A DNA stretch of 64,000 bases from Entomortierella parvispora (lineage: Eukaryota; Mortierellomycota; Mortierellomycetes; Mortierellales; Mortierellaceae). The notes below the pieces were generated by a model. That model did no database searches and had not been told where the DNA came from. It saw nothing but the letters and a program-made list of their open reading frames with translations. The position numbers and the translations under genes are program-made. Below are positions 44,533 through 54,226 of this stretch, piece after piece (the stretch's first letter is position 1; each line of letters opens with the position of its first letter). The stretch lies in NCBI GenBank assembly GCA_963573315.1, contig OY752149.1, positions 1,178,001-1,242,000 on the forward strand, given 5' to 3'.

Positions 44533-46329
44533 ATGGCCCAAGACGCCGTTGAGGACTATGAATACGAGGCTTTGCCCGAGAACTCTTCTCTCTCTGCCAG
44601 CTTGCTCGCCGGCGCCTTTGCTGGAATTGCTGAGCACGCCATCATGTACCCTGTCGACTCGATCAAGGTAGAGGATCACTCAACACCTGCACGCCTTTCT
44701 TTCTGTGAATTTCAAGCCAAGGAGGGACGATCGATTCTCGATACCAAAAGACAGGAGGAGGAGGAAGCAGGGGCTCTTTGATTCCCATTGTCCTCTGGCT
44801 CTAAGTCAAAGAGGGAGCCTCTTCGAGGATGAATGATCAGGAGCGACGAGGACACAATGGCGCAAGATGGCGACACCACAGGAGTCAGTCTGGGCAGATC
44901 AACCTCATGGGCTGATGAAAGACATGAATTGGTTTCATGGAGGCAGGGTAGACTCTTTTTTTTTTTTCTCGAACAGAGAACCTTTTCCTCCTCTACCAGG
45001 AATTGATGGAGACCTCTGTGCCCATTGACATCTGATTGGACTTCTCATCGGCAGAAGCAGGGAGCTCACAAGGAAGGAAAAAAAAAAAAAAAAAAAAAAA
45101 ACTTTTTGTTCGCGGGCGGGAAGAGAAGCTTTTTTTTTTTTTTTTTTTTTGCAAATAGAGATCGAAGAGGTCTCCAAACTAAACCGACACATTTTTTTAT
45201 CTTTTGTAGACCAGAATGCAAATCCTCCAGCCGACGCCTCAAGCTGTGTACAGTGGTGTCATCAATGCCCTCTCAAAGATTTCTACTACAGAGGGCCACA
45301 AGACATTATGGCGTGGAGTCAACTCTGTCATCTTGGGAGCAGGTCCTGCTCATGCCCTCTACTTTGGAACCTATGAATACGCCAAGCAAGCGTTTGGAGG
45401 AAACGAGTTGGGACATCATCTTATTGCTGCCGGTAAGAATCAGCTATTGAAAAAAAAAAAAAAAAAGTACCTTGGCAATTTGGTTGGAGTCTCAGCTTTT
45501 GGGTCATGAATTCTGACAAGGAGGACCTTCTGGGACAAATCCTTTCCCGCCAAGTCATGAAAAAGAAAGAAAGGAGTAGAAGCCGCGGAAAAAGTGCGAT
45601 TGCACTGTGGAGATAAGAATTTACGAACAGGCATGAAGAAAAACCAAAAAGTGGGCGACCGTGCCACACATCGGATTGGATGAAAGGGAGACGAGGGGGC
45701 GTGGGGGCTTTTTCTTGTCTCGAAAGATTGTCCTGACGATATCCTTCCTGTGTATTCTAGCCTCTGCCGGAGCCTGCGCGACAATTGCTAGTGATGCACT
45801 GATGAACCCATTTGACGTGATCAAGCAGCGGATGCAGGTCCATGGATCCGTCTATACGAATGTTATGGACTGTGCTCGAAAAGTCTATGCTGCTGAGGGC
45901 TTTCGTGCCTTCTACATCTCATATCCCACCACCTTGACCATGACAATCCCCTTCCAGTCCCTTCAATTTGCAACGTACGAGTACCTTCGCAAGGTTTTGA
46001 ACCCCTCAGGACGTTATGATCCCATGACCCATATCACGGCTGGAGGTATTGCAGGTGCTGTTGCCGCTGCCGCTACCACTCCTCTCGATGTCGCCAAGAC
46101 GTTGCTCCAAACCCGAGGCGAGGCTACAGATGTGAGGATAAGAAACTGCAATGGTCTCGTGGAGGCCTTCAAGATTATTTACCAACGCCAAGGACTGGCG
46201 GGATTTGGCAAGGGTCTTGGTCCCCGTGTTGTGAGTCACATGCCCTCAACTGCCATTTGCTGGGGCGTGTATGAATACGGAAAGTGGTTCTTGAATAAGA
46301 GCAGTGCCGAACCCGCACCCATGCATTAA
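44533..46329 (+). CDS. MRS4: Mitoferrin, mitochondrial iron carrier MRS3/MRS4
   Basis: Inner-membrane carrier importing Fe2+ for heme and Fe-S synthesis. Three exons (44533-44667, 45210-45432, 45761-46329) encode 308 residues, a standard six-helix carrier. The three carrier signatures are YPVDSIKTRMQ (joined across intron 1), MNPFDVIKQRMQ and TTPLDVAKTLLQ. The N-terminal YEYEALPENSSLSASLLAGAFAG and GPAHALYFGTYEYAK match mitoferrins rather than other SLC25 members. Mitoferrin family contact residues (Gly-Pro-Ala-His region on helix 2, MNPFDVIKQRMQ) are present. Intron 1 is large (542 bases) and carries A24 and T21 runs that can pair. Intron 2 carries an A17 run near its donor. Confidence 0.94.
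45078..45150. repeat. Facing A24 and T21 homopolymers inside mitoferrin intron 1
   Basis: A24 at 45078-45101 and T21 at 45130-45150, separated by 28 bases. They are perfectly complementary, so the transcript could form an A:U stem of about 21 pairs a short distance upstream of the acceptor at 45209. Confidence 0.8.
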
Positions 46330-46618
46330 AGTGGCCGCGCCCCGCAGAACTTCTTTTATTTTATTCTTTTTTTTACCTTTCAAGTTTTATCCATGGCTGT
46401 CATTCCTCGGCCCCTTCCCTACTCAAATATTTATTTCCCATTTGTAATGTTTTTCTCATCTTGATTCTTGTACCATACACAAATATAAAAAAAAGAGCCA
46501 ACATTTTCAAGATGACTATACTTTATGACAACAGCTACTATATACTACATGATGGGTAAAGGAGACATTTTTCGAATACCAAGAAAAATGTTGGTGAGGA
46601 ATATAAAATAATGAGGTC

Positions 46619-48370
46619 TTAGTTGGCCAACTTGAGTGCCCCTGACGTGGTCAAGGCATGGTAAAGATCCTCCAAAAGATCGTCCACATCTTCAATGCCT
46701 ACACAAAGGCGGATCAAATCCTCGGGCATAGCGCGCTCTGCACGGACTGCCGCTGGAATACTGGCGTGGGACATACGACATGGCATGCTAAGGAAAGAAG
46801 AAAGATGATGTTAGCCAGATATCCAACAAAAGTAGTAGGAGCAATGATAAATACCAGTTATAATTGGAGGGAGAGGCCTTACCTGATAAGAGAGTTGACA
46901 CAGCCAAAGCTTACACTGATACCCCAGAGTCGGGTAAGCTCAACCAACTTTTCACTCAATTCCACGTTGCCAGTTTCAAAGCTGAGTACCGCTCCTGGTC
47001 CACGCGACATCTTTGCGTGCAATTCGTATTGGGGATGGGTCTTCAATCCAGGATAATGCACCTTAAACTTGTGCGATTGCAAAAAGTCGGCAATCTGGAT
47101 GGCATTGGCCTGCTGACGATCCATGCGCACAGCCAAAGTCTTGACACCTCTCATCAACAGCCAACAGTCAAAAGGTCCAAGTCCAACTCCTGTGGCGTTG
47201 ATTGTGAAGTAAATTTTCTATAAAAAAAATGATACAGGATTAGCACATCATCTCTTTTTCTTGAGAACATGCTGGTGTAACGCGTGTGCACGTGTGGCAT
47301 AGACGGAGACATGTCTTGCGTCTCACCTCGCCAATGGAATCGTCCTTGACAGCAACAACTCCTGCCATGAGGTCGTGGTGTCCACTGAGATATTTGGTTC
47401 CAGAATGGTAAACAATATCGGCACCCAATTCCAAGGGCTTTTGGAGGTAGGGGGACATCATGGTGTTATCAACGACGACAAGCGCGTTGGGGCACCGTTC
47501 GTGCACAATCTCAGAAATGCGGGGGATATCGGCGACCTTCATCAAGGGGTTGGTAGGCGTCTCGAGCAAGACCAAACGAGTCTTTTCATTGAGATAAGGG
47601 ATGATGGTTTCCGAGTCGGTGGTGTCGATGTGATGGGTTTTGACATTGTTGTGTGTTGCCAGGAAGCTCAAGAGTCGGTTCGTGCCTGCGTGTGGGGAAA
47701 TTAATTGACATAAAAAAAGCGTGGGGAGTAGAGAGGGTGAGGAGGCGAAGGTGAGTATCGAATCAATGGGCGACGATTTCCGCAATCAACAGTCCAACAG
47801 GCCGATCACATCATTTTAGAGCGAATTTCCCATGCAATCTATCCGCCCGTGGTTCTTCCTTGGTGTGGTCTGTGGGGCCTTACCTCCGTAAAGATCGTTT
47901 CCGGCAATGACTTCCTCGCCGGACTTGACCAGACGGGTGATGACATCCAAGGCAGTCATGCCGCTGTTAACAGCAAAAGCTCTCTTTGCTGACATGATCT
48001 TGGCCAAGTGGTTCTCTACAGAGGAAAGAAATATCGAGATCAGCTTTCGAGCTCTGATGCGAGTGACTCCTTTTTTTTTTTTTTTTTTTGGTCCCCGTCG
48101 GTCGGAGAAGAGAAACCGGCGCTGGAAGACAAAGACGACGTGTGGAGAGGACTAGGAAAACCTACCGACGTGAGAGCGAGTGGGGTTTCCAGAGCGGGAG
48201 TAGTCGTACTCGCCCATCTGTGTTGAAGAAGACTGCTTGAAGGTGGCAGTTTGGTAAATGGGCATGGAGGCAGCATTGTAGTTGTCCTTGGGACCTTTGC
48301 CATCAGAATTGTCGACATAGACGAGTTCTGTGGCGGGTCTGTACTTGATACGAGTGGTGGAGTCGACCAT
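46619..48370 (-). CDS. STR3: Cystathionine beta-lyase (PLP, Cys/Met metabolism)
   Basis: Cleaves cystathionine to homocysteine, pyruvate and ammonia in methionine synthesis. Five exons from ATG 48370 to the stop at 46619 encode about 390 residues. The PLP lysine lies in SGTKYLSGHHDLMAGVV, the fungal Str3-type beta-lyase motif; gamma-lyases usually read differently in that block. Other blocks: YDYSRSGNPTR, FAVNSGMTALDVI, ETPTNPLMKVADI, VVDNTMMSPYLQKPLELGADI and, at the end, SFGCVNSLIR joined to MPCRMSHASIPAAVR. The splice between exons 4 and 5 restores the MSHASIP active-site loop. An intron contains a T19 run (48071-48089). The gene is divergent from MAK16; the shared promoter carries a TCACG half-site. 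Confidence 0.93.
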
Positions 48371-48903
48371 TTTGATATGTATTTGCGTTAGTGGTGTGTG
48401 TGGTGTAAATGTCTGTGTGTTAGTGCGTGGTCAAGAGGAGGGCCCTGAGCAAGGCTGGGTCGGTGCAGTGGGGTCCGAGGGGGGAGGAGAGGAGAGTGAT
48501 CTTTGACGATGTGGTTGCAGAGAGGAAAGAGAGAGGAAAGAAAGAGAGAGAGGGAAGGAGGCCAACAGCTTTGTCCCACAGCCATATCGCATTGAATCAA
48601 GGTTGGGATGATGGCCTATGACTCGTTCAAGTGAAGCGACCAGCTGAGTCGCGCCATTTCAGTTTCACAAAAGTCACGTTTTTTAGATTTGGGCACACTC
48701 TACACCCTTAACACGCTGGGCCGGCGTGACTGCTCTACTGTTTACCTGTTTTTTTTCTTTTTTCTTTTTTCGCCCTTCGCTCTAAAGGCAAAACGAAAGA
48801 AAAAAAAAAGACCGAGCTCATCGTTGGTCTGTTGCATTCATCGTCATTTTCCTCGATTACCTTCTCTCTCCATCTCCATTAATCCCTCGCCCACTCCCCG
48901 ACC
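48371..48903. promoter_or_regulatory. Bidirectional promoter STR3 / MAK16
   Basis: 533 bases with GAGAGGAAAGA tracts near STR3, an AGTCACGTTT half E-box near 48670 and T-rich/CT-rich leader before the MAK16 ATG at 48904. Cbf1-type factors recognise TCACGTG at sulfur genes in yeast; only the left half of that site is present. Confidence 0.4.
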
Positions 48904-49934
48904 ATGAACACCGACGAAGTCATCTGGCAGGTGATCAACCAGCAGTTCTGCTCTTACAAAGTCAAGTACGTTTGCATCCTCCATCCTGCTCTCATTCGCC
49001 CTTCTTTGTGATGTCCGGCCCTTCTTTCATTTCATCCTGACCAGGGCAAACAGTTCAAGCAAAAGGGCGTGGACCATGTATATCCTGCAGTTTTTCTAAT
49101 CCGCCTTTTCTTTCTTTCATTGACTATGGCACACTTTTTTAGAACCGCAACAGGAAACTTTTGCAGGAACGAATACAACGCCACTGGACTCTGCAACCGT
49201 CAATCATGCCCCCTCGCCAACTCTCGCTATGCCACCGTCCGTGAACAGAACGGTGTGATCTACCTCTTCGTAAAGACACCTGAGCGAGCACACATGCCCG
49301 CCAAGATGTGGGAAAAAATCAAGCTCTCAAAGAACTACGCTCAGGCATTGGAACAGATTGACAAGGAGCTGATTTACTGGCCCAACTTTTCTATTCACAA
49401 GTGCAAGCAGCGCTTGACAAAGATCACCCAGTATCTTATCAAGATGCGTAAGCTGAAGCTCAAGGCGGATGAGAGGCCCAAGTTGGTCGGTATCAAGAAG
49501 AAGGTCGACCGTCGCGAGGCACGGAGGGAGGTCAAGGCCGAGGCAGCAGCAAGATTGGACAAGGCCATTGAGAAGGAATTGTTGGATCGTCTGAAGTCAC
49601 ATGCCTATGGTGATGCTCCTTTGAACGTACACGAGGACGTCTGGAAGGAGATCTTGGAGGGTGAGAAGGGCTCTCTGGAGGTCGACAGTGATCAGACGGA
49701 CGAGGACGATTCTCAGTCAGAAGAGGAAGAGGAAGAGGAAGAGGAGGATGAGGAGCGCGAGTACGTCTCTGACCAGAGCGAGGACGAGGAGGATATGGAA
49801 GATATGTTTGAGAAGGAATATGAGGTAAGAAAAGATACCCTTGACTATGATTTGTTTGGTGCAATTGAAAGCTGACGACTGAAAGCTAATTTGTCTTCTG
49901 AAATAAACCATAGCACGAGACAGTGGAGCTCTAA
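48904..49934 (+). CDS. MAK16: 60S ribosome biogenesis factor MAK16
   Basis: Nucleolar protein needed for 60S pre-ribosome maturation, also involved in killer-toxin maintenance in yeast. Three exons (48904-48965, 49143-49824, 49914-49934) encode 254 residues. The N-terminus [20 protein letters not shown] is restored by the first splice, followed by [20 protein letters not shown] with four Cys, the Mak16 signature (a predicted metal site). [32 protein letters not shown] and [20 protein letters not shown] follow the family. The C-terminal 70 residues are Asp/Glu-rich. Last exon is only 21 bases. The downstream BRAT1-like gene is tandem, 225 bases from the stop. Confidence 0.97.
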
Positions 49935-50159
49935 GCGTCATGCGTCCTTTCACAGACCGTCCGTCTCCAGCACATTTAGCACCAACCGCATCAAAGCATT
50001 TAAAATATATACATACCAGCATTGTTTCTATCCATTTGTCGTTTGAGAATTTGTAGCCACCACATGGTGTCTTCGGTTCGCCCTGTGTTTTATTTTCTCA
50101 CGTGATATCTTTTTGGTGGCAACTCGCGAGATACATGCCAAGCAAGGAAAAAGTGCGAA

Positions 50160-53100
50160 ATGCGCAACGTTAGTTCTGACATCATGGTCCACGGTATCCC
50201 TAATGCGAATTCCGAGAAGACACTCGAGGAGCTACGGAGAGTTGTTGTGACTCTGCCACACATGCCCAAGAACATTGTTGATGACACTCGACACGAAAAG
50301 GTGCTCTCGTATGTCTCCGCATTCATTGCGCAAGCCGATCAACACCTTATGCACACTATGCTCAAGGACTGGGCTATTCTCGACGTTCTACAGGCATGTA
50401 TCTTGCACAGAGTTGTTTGGCAAGAGCTATCCCTTATGTGGCCTGTATTAATTACTTCTGGAATCCTTAGGCTTGCTTGCAATCAGATCAGGACTATCGC
50501 GTCAGTTGCGTTGCTTTGAGATTACTCGGCTTTCTCATGAAATTCGACCAAAAAGAGCGGGAGAGCGAAGAGTCCGTTTGGGGAACGTTGGAATCAAACT
50601 ATTCATCAATGCTTCAGTATATGATTGACAATACGATGGGCAAGGAGGCCTTAACAAGATACTCTTGCTGGTTCGCACTCGAGCGAGCAGTCCAATACGA
50701 CAGAGGTGCTCAATGGTAAGCTGTCGATTATAGTATGCATAGTATGATCCATGTATGCTTCCAGGCGCTCCTGCTTATCCTGAGAACCTCCATAGGCTTT
50801 TGGCTTCAAAGAAATGTGCTGGAATGGTGTCATCTGCACTGAAGGATGGAAGTACATATGTAAGTCTATACCTCAAAGGAATTTTGCTGATGCCAATAAC
50901 AGCACAGAATTTAATTAAGGAATTTCTCTCTGTAGGTCTTGGCCGCTGTATGCCAGTTCTTGGTTGCCATCATCGAGAATCGAAGTGCCGATGCGGAAAA
51001 AATTACAGCACACGATACCCTAATGGATACCCTCCTAGAATCGATTGACCTCTACAAGCTTATCGAAAGCATGATGAAGGATCAGAGCTCAGAAAGTAAC
51101 CGCGTGGCAGGTCTCGAGTTTTTATGGATGGTGACCAATACACGATCAGATAGAGGTGCAACTTTCCTTCGACAGAGTCAACTGGTAATGATCGCTTGGT
51201 TTTAAAGGGCAATTCTTTATTTTGGGTCGTATGGCTAACTCCAACTTCCCAACATAGTTCTATTCGTACATGGACCTCCTTATGGATGACTCGCGTCTTG
51301 TCAGGAGTCGAGCCTTGGATGTGTTGTCAATTGTACTTGACTCTGTCTCTGATCCACTGGCGGTACTTGGACGTAGACCGGATAGTCTGGACAGCATGGA
51401 TATTGATCTACCAAAGGATGAGGCACTAGTGAAATGTGAGTTTGGGACAAAGGATAACAACAAATCAGGCCAATATTATTCTATTATTCTAACCGGCGTC
51501 TTGGTAATAGGTTTCACTTATTTGCTGGAACACGACGTGTGCTCACTTCTAGCGCAAACAGAGTCCTTGAAGGCCCTGCACGTTGCAACGGGAATTATCG
51601 ATGCTATGATCATGCCTCTTTGTCACAGTGATGAAATGAATGGAAAGGGTGCGCACTTCAAGAACACTATACTGGCGGTTGTGCTATGGATTCTACAGGC
51701 GCTACAGGACTTAGGCAAAGTAGACAGCGCTAGCGAAAATCGCCCGAAAACTGAGACTGTTGTTGTGCCAGGACCCGGAAAACTCCCATCCTTGCTGAAC
51801 GCGATAGATTTTCAGAATTCTGTTCGGATTCATAGTCGCATTAAGCCATTGCGAGGTGCAGGTACACGAGGAGGAACTCTTCCAAAAACTATCGTTCTGT
51901 CTGCGCTCAAGGCCCTCCAAAGCCTGGCGCTTCTTTTCTCGGAACCAGTGAAGGACAGTGCTGCCATCGCCATCACTCTATCGATTCTTTTTGACCATAA
52001 GCTTTGCTCCGATCAGAGGGTGTTCAAGTCATGTTTGGCGACCCTCCCTGTTGTTCTGAAGACCAAAGTACAGGACGGCCAATTGCTTGACGAACACATA
52101 TTTCACAGTTCCATGAAGGTTATCCTCGGTCTCATCCAACGTCCAGGAACAGGCAGCACATCGCTGAGACTTATCTTAACTGCCATTCAAGAATTTTTTG
52201 CCGACAGCATTCTAGGCACAATTCTTGTGAACGAGGTAAGTCTCCCCGATACAGGTTTATTTCACAGCTGTTTAAACTATACTAATGCTATGAGTCTTGA
52301 AAATCGTAGAAAGTGGGCAATGATCTATCAAATGGTCTCGGACTAAAGCTCTATGACACGGAGTGGGATGTTCGGGACAATGTGGTTGAATACATTGGCA
52401 ACCTTTTTGCATTGGTAAGTACACACAGTTCCACTGCATTCAATGCATACCAATGTGTTCTTGCTGCTGATAATGGTGTATTTTCCTATTCATAGGGAGG
52501 ACCACAGCATGGAGTTGAGTGGGCGCTCAAGCACGACCTTTTGGAGTCTATTTTCCAAAAACTCTCGGACGAGGAGGCGTATGTTCGGGCAGCAAGCGTT
52601 CATGCTTTCGAACTAGTGATGCGAGACGCTCGTGGCTGGAAGGGCATGTGCGAGAAAAACCTGGACAGGCGACTGAGCGCCCAGCTGCCGACTTTGATCC
52701 GTGACAGCGAGGCGTTTGTGCGACGAGCTGTTCTGGAAGCCATGATTTGTCTAGTGAGCGAACGCGAATCTGGAACTGTTCTAATGGTCAACGGAACTGA
52801 TTTGTTTGTCGAGTAAGGGCAGCTAATGCTATCGTCTTACCGAAACCGGAGTCGAGCAGACTGCTAACAATGGTCTCTACCTTTGGTCTGTAGTGCCACC
52901 TTCATGTCAAGACTTACTCTAGATGATGCGGACTGGGAGGTTCGTATCCGTGCTTGCGAATTCCTAACAGCAGTTTGGGAGCACAGCGTTGCATTGGACG
53001 AGAGAACGGACTACAGAATTCGAGCGTCAAAACGCGTCAGGGACTCTGGTCGCGAATCACACGATAATACGATTCCTGCAAAACCTTCTACATGGTGGTT

Positions 53101-53563
53101 TTATGATATCAAGGGTGATCAGATTCTGGTGGAAGCAACGCGAGACTCGTCAAGGATGGTGCGTCTGACTAGTGTTGAGACACTGAAGAAGATCAAGGCA
53201 TCCATTGAGCAGCGTCTGCAGTTTGCGACATCCGCTGTCCCTAAAACAGAAACAGACCAGCTTGAAGTGAATGTCGATATGGATGAGGGGTTATTGCAGC
53301 AGAGGAAACGACTCGCTGGCGAGGACGAACATGACAGCCCATCATCTAAAGACCAGAATGCGAGAACTGGAGGCCACTCTGGCACACATCCGCACGCTGC
53401 ATTCTACGAGGTTTTAAAGGGCCTGGATTTTGAACGACTGGATGCCACAACTTCGGTTGAGCAGCTGTACGAGGAGGTTTTAAACGTTGAGCGCGTAGAA
53501 GACGTGGTGATGGCCGAAAACGAGAATCCAAACGATGGCAACAATGTTCTGGATTGCTATTGA
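50160..53563 (+). CDS. BRAT1: BRAT1-like HEAT-repeat protein
   Basis: HEAT/ARM-repeat protein of about 900-950 residues over roughly ten exons. Matches to animal BRAT1: the N-terminal VVDDTR-like DDTRHEKVLSYV, mid-protein EWDVRDNVVEYIGNLFAL, then EEAYVRAASVHAFEL, SEAFVRRAVLEAMI, DWEVRIRACEFLTAVWE and a short C-terminal acidic helix GLDFERLDATTSVEQL. The extreme C-terminus is DGNNVLDCY-stop; animal BRAT1 also ends DCY, the tail that in human structures binds the INTS11 active site. It is inferred to act with an Integrator-like INTS9/INTS11 module. Intron 1 (50394-50470) appears to be GC-AG. The start could be 50160 or 50184. The stop TGA overlaps an AATAAA. Internal junctions 4 to 9 are partly resolved. 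Confidence 0.85.
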
Positions 53564-53568
53564 ATAAA
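53563..53568 (+). terminator. AATAAA signal overlapping the BRAT1-like stop codon
   Basis: AATAAA begins on the last base of the TGA stop, implying a very short 3' UTR if used. Confidence 0.45.
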
Positions 53569-54226
53569 TGCAAAGAATCACTCCCTGTTTATCTGTTTGT
53601 TCACATCTACCCTTCCCCTTATTTCCGTGTTGTGCATGAAGGTAGGATGGACAGTCCTCCCTCCAACGGCTTTGGCATCTCCCTTGGGCTTTTTCAGAAA
53701 TCTTATCTGCAGGCAACGCAAAAAGTCCGAGGATGCGATCTGCCCTGCGCACAAGCACTCTTTACTTTTCACTATCCATGACGAAGTTGTGGGACCTTCT
53801 GACCTTGTGCGCTCTTCTCAAAATTACTGTGATGACTGGCTGGGTTGCATGTTGGTGTGATAGCAAAGCGCATGTGGCCATGTGCACAAAGAAAGGAGAA
53901 ATAGGGGGCGGGCGCGTGGGGACATGACCGGGCGACGGTGTATGAGTGAACAGCACCCGGACGACGAACGACGGTCTAGTCTACCCTTCCTTCCTTCCAG
54001 CTGTTTATCTTGCGCACGGCAGCTTGCTCTTCTTTCTCATCACCATCACCATTCTCATTGCATTAACTTTCTTCTCTCCTCCTTCCATTCCCTCATTCGC
54101 GCGTGTCACATAAAAGAGACAAACAGCGCGCGCGTTCAGGAACCAGAGCCCACAAACCAACTTTTTCCAGCAAAAACTTTTTTTTCTTTCAGCAGAGGCA
54201 TCTTATCGCGGCACTTATCGCACAGG
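53564..54226. promoter_or_regulatory. BRAT1-like 3' flank and formin promoter
   Basis: 663 bases, with a CT-rich TTCCTTCC tract (53985-54010), a CATCACCATCACCATT repeat (54039-54054) and a T10-rich patch near 54177-54190 before the formin ATG. No coding signal. Confidence 0.4.
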
